A stretch of 64,000 nt of DNA from JACCSI01 sp963815285 (lineage in GTDB: Bacteria > Acidobacteriota > Vicinamibacteria > Vicinamibacterales > UBA2999), in contig CAWFGB010000013.1 of NCBI GenBank assembly GCA_963815285.1, positions 1 to 64,000 of the forward strand, read 5' to 3'. The notes under the pieces are model-generated. The model ran no database searches and was not told the DNA's origin. It worked only from the letters and a program-made list of their open reading frames with translations. How positions within the stretch are numbered: the first letter of the stretch is position 1; each line of letters starts with the position of its first letter. A program made the translations under genes and the position numbers. Shown piece after piece: positions 55,942 to 64,000 of the stretch.

Positions 55942-58317
55942 CTACTCATCCCGGAGCGCCGTCAGCGGATCCAGGTGCGCCGCCCGGAGCGCGGGGCCGA
56001 CTGTGGCCAGGACAGCCACCCCGAACAGCACACCCAGCGTGGAAGCGATCGTGACCGGATCGGTCGGGGTCACTTCGAACAGAATGCTGCGCATCAGCTG
56101 TCCCAAGCCGAGTCCGGCGACCAGTCCGGCAGCCAGGCCGAGTCCAATCGGCACGAGCCCCTGGCGGGCAATCATCGCCGCGACCTGTGCTGCCGTCGCC
56201 CCGAGCGCCATGCGGACGCCGATCTCACGCGTTCGTTGGCCGACCGACTGCGCCGCGACGCCCCACACGCCGAGCCCCGCGAGACCGACGGCAATCATCG
56301 CGAGCGCCGACATCACGCGGATGAGCAGCCGCGTGCCCTGCAGATCGGCCTCCCATACGGCTCGCATCGTTTGCACGTCGTAGAGGGCCTGGTCGGGATC
56401 GAACGCAGCGATCGCTGCGCGCAGCGCGGACACGACCGCGGCCGGATCGGCCACGGTGTGCAGGGTGAGAGTCATCGTCCGCTGTGGCTGCTGCGCAGAC
56501 GGCAGGTAAAGATTCGGCGGCGCGGCCTGATCGGCATCGTCATTACGAATGTCGCCGACGATACCAACGACGGTGCGCCACTGCCCGGCCGCTTCGTCGC
56601 CGCGCCGCAGCCGAGCACCGAGTGGCGAGCGGGTGGGCCAATAGCGGCGGGCCATCGCCTGATTGACCACGGCGACCAGCGGCGCGCCAGCGCCGTCGGC
56701 CTCGGTGAACACGCGTCCCTCGACAACCGGCACGCGCAGCGATTCAATCAGGCCGGGCGTGATGACGTAGTCAATCGCCCAAAGCCCGTCCTCTCCCGCG
56801 GCGACGGTGTGCCCTTCAATTTCGAGTCCGCGATTCGGATTCCAGCGGCTGCCGGCAAACGGTAATCGACTCGTGGCCCCGGCGGACACGAGACCAGGAA
56901 GTCGGCGCAGTTCGCCGAGCGCCCGATCAACCCACTGCCCCGCGGCAGCCAATGGCACCGTGTCGGGGAGTGTCACTGATGCGGTGAGCACGTTGTCGAT
57001 CTCGAAGCCAAGTTCAAGATCTTGGAGCGCACCAAGCGAGCGCACCGCGAGTCCGGCGACCACCAGCATCGCCACCGCGAGCGCCACCTGCGCGCCAACG
57101 AGCATCCGTGTCACGTAGCGGCCACCGAGCACATGCGATCGACTGGTCCCCTGAAGGTTCGAGACGAGAGCGGTCTGGCGTGCGGCAAGTGCCGGCATCA
57201 GGCCCGCCAGAATCACCGCCACCAGTGAGATGACCGCCGTTAGTGCCAGCACGCGGACATTAAGCCCGTCGCCAGCGAGCCACGGTGAATCGACATCGCC
57301 AAGTGAACGCAGAATGTCGAGCGTCCAGCGCGACACCAGCAGCGACATGACCCCGCCGCCCACCGCCAGAACCGTGCATTCTGCGATCAGCTGACGAACC
57401 AGACGCCACGTGCCAGCGCCAAGCGCGAGACGCAGCGCGAACTCGCCGCGCCGGGCAACCCCTCGCGCGAGCAGAAGGTTCGCGACATTGACGCAGCCGA
57501 TGATCAGGACGACGATCACCGCCGCGATCAGCAACGCAAACACCGTGCGCGCCTGGGGGCCGATGAACTCCTCCTGAAGCGGACGGGTGTTGACCGTCCA
57601 GCCCTGATTGGACGCCGGAAACTCACGCTCGATCGCCCCACCCACCTCCTCCATCTCGCGGCTCGCCGTCTCGAATGTCACCTCGGGGCGGAGGCGCGCG
57701 AAGACAAACAAAGTCCGTGCGCGCCGCTCGTCACGTTCCGCGGCAAGAGACAGCGGCACGAACAGCCCGGTGACGCTTGGGATGCTCGGCAGCACGCCAA
57801 CAACCGTCGCGGGCTCGCCATCGAGCTTCAGCGTCTGACCGAGAATGTCGGCCTTGCCGCCAAATCTGGTTTGCCAATGGGCGTGCGACAACAACACGAC
57901 GCGAGGGGCGCCCGGCGCGGCATCTTCGGGCGTGAACCCACGGCCGATGGCAGGACGCCAGCCGTACAGATCGAAATAGTTCGGCGTGACGAGCTGGGCG
58001 GCGGCACGCACGGGGTTGCCCACACCGCTGATGTTGAACGATGCAGTGCGCCAGGCGACGATCACGGCAAACGAGCGGGCACGAGCCTCCCATTCGAGAT
58101 AATCTGCCGGCGAGACCAGACCCTTGGATTCGGCCTCCCCGCGGTTGTGCGACCAGAGCGCCACGAGCCGGTCCATGTCGGGCGCCGGGGAGGACGCGGA
58201 CATCACGCCAGTCACGAAGGAGACCGCTGCGGTCGTCGCACCGATGCCGACCGCAAGGGTGACGATGGCGGCGAGAGAGATACCTGGAGCGTGCCTCATC
58301 TGGCGAAGCGCTGACAT
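55942..58317 (-). CDS. ADOP-family ABC transporter permease
   Basis: A 791-residue duplicated MacB/FtsX permease. It opens LRQMRHAPGISLAAIVTLAVGIGATTAAVSFVTG and has membrane clusters near 265-380 and 665-780, two periplasmic domains, and the ending PALRAAHLDPLTALRDE. Compared with the gene at 14641 the sequences differ widely, so they are old paralogues. No ATPase is adjacent, as usual for this group. TATGGT lies eleven bases before ATG 58317 and may be the -10 box. Confidence 0.94.
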   Translation of the reverse strand: MSALRQMRHAPGISLAAIVTLAVGIGATTAAVSFVTGVMSASSPAPDMDRLVALWSHNRGEAESKGLVSPADYLEWEARARSFAVIVAWRTASFNISGVGNPVRAAAQLVTPNYFDLYGWRPAIGRGFTPEDAAPGAPRVVLLSHAHWQTRFGGKADILGQTLKLDGEPATVVGVLPSIPSVTGLFVPLSLAAERDERRARTLFVFARLRPEVTFETASREMEEVGGAIEREFPASNQGWTVNTRPLQEEFIGPQARTVFALLIAAVIVVLIIGCVNVANLLLARGVARRGEFALRLALGAGTWRLVRQLIAECTVLAVGGGVMSLLVSRWTLDILRSLGDVDSPWLAGDGLNVRVLALTAVISLVAVILAGLMPALAARQTALVSNLQGTSRSHVLGGRYVTRMLVGAQVALAVAMLVVAGLAVRSLGALQDLELGFEIDNVLTASVTLPDTVPLAAAGQWVDRALGELRRLPGLVSAGATSRLPFAGSRWNPNRGLEIEGHTVAAGEDGLWAIDYVITPGLIESLRVPVVEGRVFTEADGAGAPLVAVVNQAMARRYWPTRSPLGARLRRGDEAAGQWRTVVGIVGDIRNDDADQAAPPNLYLPSAQQPQRTMTLTLHTVADPAAVVSALRAAIAAFDPDQALYDVQTMRAVWEADLQGTRLLIRVMSALAMIAVGLAGLGVWGVAAQSVGQRTREIGVRMALGATAAQVAAMIARQGLVPIGLGLAAGLVAGLGLGQLMRSILFEVTPTDPVTIASTLGVLFGVAVLATVGPALRAAHLDPLTALRDE

Positions 58318-58353
58318 GCTAATTTCTTACCATAAGACGGAGGCAGTCACGAT

Positions 58354-59643
58354 TTGGTTCACGAGTTGATTCACAATCACGAGATGCTGACCGCGCGTGA
58401 AGCCGAGGTGCTGAACCGAATCGATGGTGACGCGCTCGTCGCCGACCTGTCGGCCCTGATCGGCATCGAAAGCCTGGGCGGCGCTGAAACCCCGGCACAA
58501 GAGTGGATGGCCGCGCGGCTCAGCCAGCTCGGGCTGGATGTAGACACCTGGGACATCGACTTTGGCGCGCTGCAGCAACATCCGGCGTTCAGCATGGAAG
58601 TACCGAGGAATCACGGTCGGGGTGTGGTCGGGACCTTCGGCGACGGTGATGGACCAGCGCTGGTCCTCAACGGGCACGTCGACGTCGTCCCCGTCGGCGA
58701 CATCACCCAGTGGACGGTTCCGCCATTTGCCGCGACCATCCGCGACGGTCAGGTGTTCGGCCGCGGCGCGTGTGACATGAAGGGTGGCATCGCCGCGGCA
58801 TTGGCGGCCGTCGCCGCGCTGGCGGCCGCGCGCGTGGCGCTCGACGGACGCGTGGCGCTGCAATCGGTGATTGCCGAAGAGGATGGCGGCGCGGGGACGC
58901 TCGCCACCATCCTGCGCGGCCACCGCGGCGACGGTGCGCTGTCGATGGAGCCCACCGAGTTGATGCTGGCGCCGGCGCACGCAGGCGCGCTGTCTTTCCG
59001 CATTCGTGTGCCCGGGCTCTCGGCACACGGCTGTGTACGGGAGGAGGGCGTCAGCGCTATTGAAACGTTTCGGCCGGTGCACGATGCCCTGCTCGCGCTC
59101 GAGGCCGATCGCAATCATCGGCTGCGCCAGCCGCTCTTCGAGCGCTATCGACTCCCCTATGCGCTGTCCATCGGTCGTATCAACGCGGGCGACTGGCCCT
59201 CGTCGGTTCCCGATCTCCTCAGCTGTGAGGGCCGCTACGGCATCGCACCTGGCGAGGATGCACAGGCGGCGAAGACGGAATTCGAGCGCGCCGTCGCGCG
59301 CGCGGCGAACAGCCACGCCTACCTCGCCGAGCATCCGCCCACGGTCGAGTGGTGGGGCGGACAGTTCATGCCGGCCACGACTCCGATGGACACTGCGATC
59401 GTGTCCTCGGCCGCCAATGCGATTACCGATCTTACCGGCCGCCCGCCACGCGTCGAAGCCATGACCTACGGCGCCGACATGCGGCTGCTCGTCAATCAGG
59501 GCGGCATTCCAACGGTGCTCTTCGGCGCCGGCAACGTCCGCCGCGCACATCGCCCTGATGAATCGGTTCCCATCGACGATCTGCTCACTGTCGCACGAGT
59601 CATCGCCCTCACCGCGATGCGCTTCGCGCAGGCACGCTCATAA
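58354..59643 (+). CDS. M20-family metallopeptidase/deacylase (ArgE/DapE-like)
   Basis: A 429-residue cytoplasmic dizinc enzyme that removes acyl groups from amino acids or cleaves dipeptides. NGHVDVVPVGD near residue 109 gives the first zinc His and Asp, GRGACDMKGG near 135 the bridging Asp, and AEEDGGAG near 172 the catalytic and zinc Glu pair. GLSAHGC marks the dimerisation domain. TTG 58354 follows a GGAGG ten bases upstream; ATG 58384 is an alternative. It diverges from the ADOP permease and converges with the ABC-2 permease. Confidence 0.9.
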   Translation: MVHELIHNHEMLTAREAEVLNRIDGDALVADLSALIGIESLGGAETPAQEWMAARLSQLGLDVDTWDIDFGALQQHPAFSMEVPRNHGRGVVGTFGDGDGPALVLNGHVDVVPVGDITQWTVPPFAATIRDGQVFGRGACDMKGGIAAALAAVAALAAARVALDGRVALQSVIAEEDGGAGTLATILRGHRGDGALSMEPTELMLAPAHAGALSFRIRVPGLSAHGCVREEGVSAIETFRPVHDALLALEADRNHRLRQPLFERYRLPYALSIGRINAGDWPSSVPDLLSCEGRYGIAPGEDAQAAKTEFERAVARAANSHAYLAEHPPTVEWWGGQFMPATTPMDTAIVSSAANAITDLTGRPPRVEAMTYGADMRLLVNQGGIPTVLFGAGNVRRAHRPDESVPIDDLLTVARVIALTAMRFAQARS

Positions 59644-59648
59644 CAGGG

Positions 59649-60689
59649 TCAACGCCAGCGGAATAACTTGAGCGCCGCCGCGAACGAGGTCGTGCCCCAA
59701 CCCCCGAGGATGGCGAGGTCCGAGGCGACGCCGGCAAGCGGGGTCCCGTCGTTGGTCACGGCACGCAAGGCGTCGATGAGCGCGGTCAGCGGCAGGACTT
59801 GAATGATCGGCTGAACCGAGTCCGGAAAGTTGCTCGAGGCGAAGAACACGCCTGACAGGATCCACATCGGCAGCATCACGAAGTTGAGCAGCCCAGAAAT
59901 GGCCTCGATGGTCCGCGCCCGGCTGGCGACGAGCAGCGCCATTGCCCCGAAGGCCAGCGCGCCGACGGCGCACACACCGGCAAATGCCGCCAACGTGCCC
60001 TGGATACGCACGTCGAACACGAGCCAGGCAAAGCCCATGAGGACCGCTGTCTCGACGGCGAGAAACACGAAGCGGCTCAGCACGAAGGATGCGAGATAGT
60101 AGCCGCGCACCATCGGCGTGGCGACCAGCCGCTTCAAGAGCTTCCGGCTGCGCGCAGTCGCGATCGAGAAGCCGACCGACCACATGCCCGTGCTCATGAT
60201 CCCCATCCCGAGCAGTCCCGGGATCACCCAATCGACATAACGAGAGCCAACCGATGACACCGGGGATTGGGTCGCACTGAAGACGTCGACTCGTCCGGCC
60301 GCCCGCTGCAGCGCCGCGTCCACAGCCAGCCGGGCCGCCTGGCTTTCGGCGCGCGCCTCGTCGTAGCGATAGACCGGTGGGGCGCCGGCAATCACCACGA
60401 CCGCCGCCGTGCCGTCGCGCACGCTACGATCGACGTCAGCCGGTTCGACTTGCCGCAGTGTGAATCGTTCGTCCTGTTGCAAGGCCGTGGTCACTTCCTC
60501 ATGGCCGGGCACCTGCGCGATGCCGACAATGAAGCGGGCGCTGCCCGAAGTGCTGAAGGCGACGCCGAGGGCGCAGGTCATGATGATCGGAAACAGGAAG
60601 GACCAGAACAGCGCTTCCGGCTCGCGCAAAAACTCCCTCAGCCGGATCAGCGTGAGCTCGATCAATTGGTGTCGCGGAACCTCACTCAC
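59649..60689 (-). CDS. ABC-2 type transporter permease
   Basis: A 346-residue membrane subunit with one N-terminal helix (about 25-45), a periplasmic domain (about 50-165) and five to six C-terminal helices containing the ABC-2 signature region (AISGLLNFVMLPMWILSGVFFASSNFP near 265-290). It partners the ATPase whose gene overlaps it by eight bases. Such exporters move drugs, lipids or polysaccharides; the substrate is not predictable. Confidence 0.92.
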   Translation of the reverse strand: MSEVPRHQLIELTLIRLREFLREPEALFWSFLFPIIMTCALGVAFSTSGSARFIVGIAQVPGHEEVTTALQQDERFTLRQVEPADVDRSVRDGTAAVVVIAGAPPVYRYDEARAESQAARLAVDAALQRAAGRVDVFSATQSPVSSVGSRYVDWVIPGLLGMGIMSTGMWSVGFSIATARSRKLLKRLVATPMVRGYYLASFVLSRFVFLAVETAVLMGFAWLVFDVRIQGTLAAFAGVCAVGALAFGAMALLVASRARTIEAISGLLNFVMLPMWILSGVFFASSNFPDSVQPIIQVLPLTALIDALRAVTNDGTPLAGVASDLAILGGWGTTSFAAALKLFRWR

Positions 60690-61617
60690 GCAGGTGTCGC
60701 CCCGTCATGGTGACAAAGACGTCCTCGAGCGTTGCACTGTGCGTGGTCAACAGCGTGAGGGCCAGTTCACGGGCGCGCAGCTCATCGAGCAGCGCCGGCA
60801 CCAGTCGATGCACTTCCGACGTCGCCAGCGCCACGGCACCGTCCTGGTGACGGACGCTCGTCACCCCTGGAAGGTCCGACAGGCGCGCGGCGTCCGGCAA
60901 TCGGTCGGGATCGAGAACCGCGAATTGCACGACATGCTGCGCACCCAGGCTGGCGACGAGCGCCTGCGGCGTACCCAACGCGATAATCTGCCCGTGGTCC
61001 ATGATGCCCACGCGGTCACAGACCGCATGCGCTTCGTCCATGTAGTGCGTCGTCAGGAGCACCGTGCCGCCGCGTTTGAGGAATCCTTCGAGCACGCTCC
61101 ACAGCTGACGACGGGACTGCGGGTCGAGGCCGGTGGTCGGCTCGTCCAGGAACAGCAGGTCGGGCCTGCCGACCAGCGCGCAGGCAACCGACAGCCGTTG
61201 ACGCTGGCCGCCCGAGAGCTTGATCACCCACGTGTCGCGTTTGGCTTCGAGTTCCACCGTCGCGAGCAGTTCCTCAATCGTCAAGCCGTCGCTGTAGAAC
61301 GACCGAAACAGCCGCAGCGTCTCCTTGACCGTGATCTTGTCAGCCAGTTGTGTTTCCTGCAGCTGAATGCCCAACCGTGCGCGGATCCACGCGGCGTCGG
61401 TGGCCCACCGCTTTCCCAGAATCTCGACGTCGCCGGCGTCGGGCGCCATCAGGCCTTCGAGAATTTCAATCGAGGTCGTTTTGCCGGCACCGTTAGGGCC
61501 GAGCAGGCCGAAGCACTCGCCGCGCTGCACCTCGAGGTCCAGCCCGTTGACGGCCACCACGTTGCCATACCGCTTGACGAGGCCCCGGCAGCTGACGGCA
61601 TAGGTCCCACGGATCAC
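60682..61617 (-). CDS. ABC transporter ATP-binding protein
   Basis: A 311-residue ATPase of the DrrA/CcmA type. Walker A GPNGAGKT (40-47), signature LSGGQRQRLSVACALVGRP with Walker B LLFLDEPTTGLDP (about 133-165), and the H-loop LLTTHYMDEA are intact. Residues about 225-311 form the extra C-terminal domain seen in drug exporters. GTG 61617 has a -10 box TAGAAT seven bases before it. It overlaps the permease gene by eight bases, forming one operon. Confidence 0.94.
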   Translation of the reverse strand: MIRGTYAVSCRGLVKRYGNVVAVNGLDLEVQRGECFGLLGPNGAGKTTSIEILEGLMAPDAGDVEILGKRWATDAAWIRARLGIQLQETQLADKITVKETLRLFRSFYSDGLTIEELLATVELEAKRDTWVIKLSGGQRQRLSVACALVGRPDLLFLDEPTTGLDPQSRRQLWSVLEGFLKRGGTVLLTTHYMDEAHAVCDRVGIMDHGQIIALGTPQALVASLGAQHVVQFAVLDPDRLPDAARLSDLPGVTSVRHQDGAVALATSEVHRLVPALLDELRARELALTLLTTHSATLEDVFVTMTGRHLRE

Positions 61618-61624
61618 GCCCTAG

Positions 61625-61630
61625 ATTCTA
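61625..61630 (-). promoter_or_regulatory. -10 box TAGAAT of the ABC exporter operon
   Basis: TAGAAT, seven bases, then GTG 61617. The divergent PilZ promoter lies 33 bases away on the other strand. Confidence 0.5.
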
Positions 61631-61662
61631 CCGAGGGGAGTTTCGGCTGGATCCAAAACTGC

Positions 61663-61668
61663 TAAACT
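61663..61668 (+). promoter_or_regulatory. -10 box TAAACT of the PilZ gene
   Basis: TAAACT, eight bases, then GTG 61677. It predicts a leaderless or nearly leaderless mRNA. Confidence 0.45.
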
Positions 61669-61676
61669 GATACCGC

Positions 61677-62339
61677 GTGTCGAGCATTGTGGTCATCGGC
61701 CCTGCGGAGGCCCTCCCGTCGTTACGTGAACGGCTCGATTCGGGAGTAGAGCTGTACACCTTCACCGAGGCCGAAGCCCTGGAGGCCCTCGATCACATCA
61801 TCCGGACCAAGCCGCGGATTGTCGCGCTCGAGACCGACTTCTCATCGACCTCTCGCGGTACGGCACTCATCAACCGCATCAAGGACGACCCGTCGCTGGT
61901 TGATTGCGAGGTCCGTGTCGTCGCGCACGATGCGGCCATCAACCGCCTGGCGGTGCGGCGACCGTCAGGCCGCGTGGCGGCGGCCGTTGTGGTTGTGGAC
62001 GAACCGCAGAAGCCACTCGACCAGACCGGTACGCGTCGCGCCACCCGGGTCAGGGTGCGTGAAGGCGTCGAAGTGCTCATCGACGGCTACACTGCTGCCC
62101 TGATCGACATCTCGGCGGTGGGCGTGCAAGTGCTCAGCCAGAAGATGCTCAAGCCGAATCAGCGCGTGCGCCTCTCACTGCCCGAGGGTAAGACGGCGAT
62201 TCGCTGCAGCGGTTCGATTGCGTGGGCGTCATTCGAGATGCCCAAGGGCCTGCCGCCGCGCTACCGCGCCGGCATCGAGCTCACCAACAGCGATCCCGTG
62301 GCGGTCAACGGCTACGCGGCCAAGCACAAAAAGACCTGA
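61677..62339 (+). CDS. PilZ-domain protein with degenerate receiver-like N-terminus
   Basis: A 220-residue cytoplasmic protein. Residues about 115-215 are a PilZ domain with the cyclic-di-GMP motif R120-x-x-x-R124 (RRATR) and D144-x-S-x-x-G149 (DISAVG), so ligand binding is likely. Residues 1-105 have alternating strands and helices like a response-regulator receiver, but the phosphorylation Asp context is not clear. It may link c-di-GMP to motility or export. GTG 61677 diverges from the ABC exporter. Confidence 0.88.
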   Translation: MSSIVVIGPAEALPSLRERLDSGVELYTFTEAEALEALDHIIRTKPRIVALETDFSSTSRGTALINRIKDDPSLVDCEVRVVAHDAAINRLAVRRPSGRVAAAVVVVDEPQKPLDQTGTRRATRVRVREGVEVLIDGYTAALIDISAVGVQVLSQKMLKPNQRVRLSLPEGKTAIRCSGSIAWASFEMPKGLPPRYRAGIELTNSDPVAVNGYAAKHKKT

Positions 62340-62341
62340 CC

Positions 62342-62362
62342 AGCTCGGGGCTATTTTTTTTG
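62342..62362 (+). terminator. Weak terminator with T9 run after the PilZ gene
   Basis: AGC-TCGGG-GCT followed by A and nine T lies just after the PilZ stop. The stem is only three base pairs, so it is weak. The T-run is also the final Lys codons of purA on the other strand. Confidence 0.3.
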
Positions 62363-63643
62363 CAGCCACCGTGCGGCGATTGAATCGCGCCGGATAATCG
62401 TCTCATCACGGTCAGAGCCGGTCGAGACGATCGCGCAGGCCACGCCGCTGACTTCTTCGAGCCGCCTGATGTAGTTCTGCGCTTCGATGGGCAGCTCTTC
62501 GAAGAGCCGTGCGCCGCGGGTTGGTTCCTTCCAGCCCGGTACCGTCTCGTAAATGGCTTCGTAGGAACCGGCGGCAAGGTTAGCGGGGAACTCAGTCACG
62601 ACGCGCCCTTCAATCCGATATCCCGTGCAGATCTGCAGTTCGTCGAGGCCATCGAGCACGTCCAGCTTGGTCAGCGCCAGTGCGTCGAGCCCGTTCACCC
62701 GTGCGGCATAGCGCGCGACGACGCTGTCATACCACCCGCAGCGGCGCGGCCGCCCGGTCGAGGCGCCATATTCCTGGCCGCTCTCGCGCAAGCGTTCGGC
62801 CATCTCGCCGAACAACTCGGTCGGCAGCGGCCCTTCCCCGACGCGGGTGGTGTACACCTTGACCACCCCGAGCACGCCATGGATGGCGCGTGGCGGCACG
62901 CCGAGCCCGGTGCACACGCCACCGATTGACGCGTTGGAGGACGTCACGTAGGGATACGTCCCATGATCGATGTCGAGCATCGTAGCTTGCGCGCCTTCAA
63001 AGAGCACGCGCTGCCCCTGCTCGATGGCGTTGGCGAGAAACAGCGTGGTGTCCGCGGTCCAGCGCCGCATCCGCTCGCCCGAAGTTAGCAGCTCCGTGTA
63101 CACAGCATTCCAGTCGAGCGTTGAATCCTTGATGATCTGGTTGCGCGCATCGACGTTGGCACGCACTTCATCGGCCAGAGCCTTGGTGTCCACCAGATCA
63201 CACACCCGAATTCCGCGCCGCCCGATTTTGTCTTCGTAGGCCGGGCCGATGCCGCGTGACGTAGTGCCGATCTTGCGCTCGGCGCGACGTGCCTCGCTGA
63301 GGATATCCAGCTCGCGATGGTACGGCAGGATCAGGTGTGCCTTTTCGCTGATGAGCAGCCGGTCGCCGACTTCGATACCTAGGCCCGCCAATTGCGCAAT
63401 TTCCGTGAACAGGGCCTGCGGGTCGATGACGACCCCGTTGCCGATAATGCACGTGACGCCCTGATGGAGAATGCCGGACGGGATGAGGTGCAGGACGAAC
63501 TTGCGCCCGCCGACGTAAACTGTATGTCCGGCGTTGTGACCGCCTTGATAGCGAGCAACGACCGAAAAGTACGGGGTCATGAGGTCGACGATCTTGCCTT
63601 TCCCTTCGTCCCCCCACTGTGCGCCAAGTACGACGATATTCAT
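62351..63643 (-). CDS. purA: Adenylosuccinate synthetase
   Basis: Joins IMP and aspartate with GTP in AMP synthesis. The 430-residue protein starts NIVVLGAQWGDEGKGKIVD, the family's GTP-binding P-loop with the catalytic Asp, and has GHNAGHTV, TTSRGIGPAYEDK, FEGAQATMLDIDHGTYPYVTSSN and GRPRRCGWYD in order. ATG 63643 is preferred over GTG 63649 because the family starts at this point; a TATTCT lies nine bases before it. It converges with the PilZ gene. Confidence 0.96.
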   Translation of the reverse strand: MNIVVLGAQWGDEGKGKIVDLMTPYFSVVARYQGGHNAGHTVYVGGRKFVLHLIPSGILHQGVTCIIGNGVVIDPQALFTEIAQLAGLGIEVGDRLLISEKAHLILPYHRELDILSEARRAERKIGTTSRGIGPAYEDKIGRRGIRVCDLVDTKALADEVRANVDARNQIIKDSTLDWNAVYTELLTSGERMRRWTADTTLFLANAIEQGQRVLFEGAQATMLDIDHGTYPYVTSSNASIGGVCTGLGVPPRAIHGVLGVVKVYTTRVGEGPLPTELFGEMAERLRESGQEYGASTGRPRRCGWYDSVVARYAARVNGLDALALTKLDVLDGLDELQICTGYRIEGRVVTEFPANLAAGSYEAIYETVPGWKEPTRGARLFEELPIEAQNYIRRLEEVSGVACAIVSTGSDRDETIIRRDSIAARWLQKK

Positions 63644-63652
63644 CAGCACTAC

Positions 63653-63658
63653 AGAATA
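63653..63658 (-). promoter_or_regulatory. -10 box TATTCT of purA
   Basis: TATTCT, nine bases, then ATG 63643. The transcript would start within about three bases of the start codon. Confidence 0.4.
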
Positions 63659-63761
63659 CTCCGGACCCGCTTCGCGCGCAGGGCATGCCCGCTGACGCTC
63701 GCGTGGCTCCTGCGCCGAGCAGCGACGGCCTACTGCGCCCGCGGCGAACGCGCGCGTCCGA

Positions 63762-63767
63762 TATGAT
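63762..63767 (+). promoter_or_regulatory. -10 box TATGAT of hutH
   Basis: TATGAT, eight bases, then ATG 63776. It predicts a leaderless or nearly leaderless mRNA. Confidence 0.45.
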
Positions 63768-63775
63768 CAGCAGCG

Positions 63776-64000
63776 ATGATTGAACTCGACGGCGACACGC
63801 TCACCCTCGAACAACTGGTCGCCATTGCCGATGACCACGCTACTGTGGCGCTCACGGCGTCGGCCCGTGAGCGGGTGGTGGCCGGGCGCCGCGTTGTCGA
63901 CGCCCGTGCCGCCGGCGACGCGCCTGTGTACGGTGTCAACACCGGTTTTGGATCGTTTGCGGAGACCCGAATTGACCGCGGCGATCTCGCGGCACTGCAA
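63776..64000 (+). CDS. hutH: Histidine ammonia-lyase, N-terminal part
   Basis: The frame is open to the window end, giving the first 75 residues. MIELDGDTLTLEQLVAIAD and then PVYGVNTGFGSFA match the conserved N-terminus of the aromatic amino acid lyase family, including the catalytic Tyr of YGVNTGFG. The Ala-Ser-Gly that forms the MIO cofactor lies beyond the window, so phenylalanine or tyrosine lyase activity cannot be excluded, but length and motif favour HutH, which deaminates histidine to urocanate. Confidence 0.85.
   Translation, partial: MIELDGDTLTLEQLVAIADDHATVALTASARERVVAGRRVVDARAAGDAPVYGVNTGFGSFAETRIDRGDLAALQ

Noticed and set aside
58327..59550. 407-codon open frame on the minus strand
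   Set aside because: Antisense to the M20 peptidase, whose zinc motifs are intact.
60409..61665. 418-codon open frame on the plus strand
   Set aside because: Antisense to the ABC exporter genes, which carry Walker and signature motifs.
1..64000. CRISPR array, rRNA genes, prophage or IS transposase
   Set aside because: No regularly spaced direct repeats, no rRNA-like sequence and no transposase or integrase frame were seen on either strand.

Overview
The window is a GC-rich bacterial chromosome segment that most resembles an Acidobacteriota genome, probably of the class Vicinamibacteria (Luteitalea-like). The evidence is three ADOP-type FtsX/MacB permeases (one broken), a DUF1592/DUF1552 pair, many twin-arginine (Tat) signals, secreted ankyrin proteins, and a BlaI/M56 pair of the acidobacterial type. 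This is inference from gene content; no rRNA is present. No CRISPR array, prophage or insertion sequence was seen.

Layout. 1-15 is the 3' end of a tRNA-Glu. 137-605 holds two very small minus-strand genes, one broken. 1.1-9.8 kb: a secreted unknown, PBP1A, and a minus-strand operon DUF1592 - DUF1552 - secreted ankyrin protein that ends in a clear terminator. 9.9-13.3 kb: BlaI repressor with a textbook operator/promoter, an M56 peptidase fused to ankyrin repeats, and an ADOP permease remnant. 13.3-21.7 kb: haem protein, ADOP permease, TolB-like protein, exported phosphatase/nuclease, and an operon ending in a Tat-tagged alanine racemase. 21.7-31.4 kb: convergent gnd and zwf. zwf is the last gene of a translationally coupled operon (creatininase-like, RidA-like, enoyl-CoA hydratase, acyl-CoA dehydrogenase, flavin monooxygenase/reductase fusion). 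That operon diverges from a benzoate-type CoA ligase and matches the aerobic 2-aminobenzoyl-CoA (anthranilate) pathway. 31.3-35.5 kb: exported amidase, alpha/beta hydrolase, cupin, amidohydrolase. 35.5-42.2 kb: a seven-gene minus operon (VOC, SnoaL, two exported serine hydrolases around a flavin monooxygenase, DUF2071, unknown). 42.5-47.4 kb: APC permease, a Tat-tagged HD-domain protein and two tandem Tat-tagged PLP aminotransferases. 47.6-64 kb: Kef-type antiporter (frameshifted), TauE exporter, AlkB, TetR with its operator and a broken divergent target, PQQ sugar dehydrogenase, polyphosphate kinase, ADOP permease, M20 peptidase, ABC exporter, PilZ protein, purA and the start of hutH.

Two themes run across the window. 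Many operon-leading genes have a TANNNT -10 box only 5-9 nt before the start codon, which suggests leaderless transcripts; internal genes use Shine-Dalgarno sites or ATGA/GTGA overlaps. Four sites in three loci look like single-base insertions at G/C runs, so assembly error must be weighed against real gene decay.

The best candidates for undescribed biology are the all-Tat aminotransferase/HD-oxygenase operon (44.0-47.4 kb), the M56-ankyrin sensor under BlaI control (9.9-12.0 kb), and the anthranilyl-CoA operon with an Arg-less RidA and a divergent creatininase (24.4-31.4 kb).
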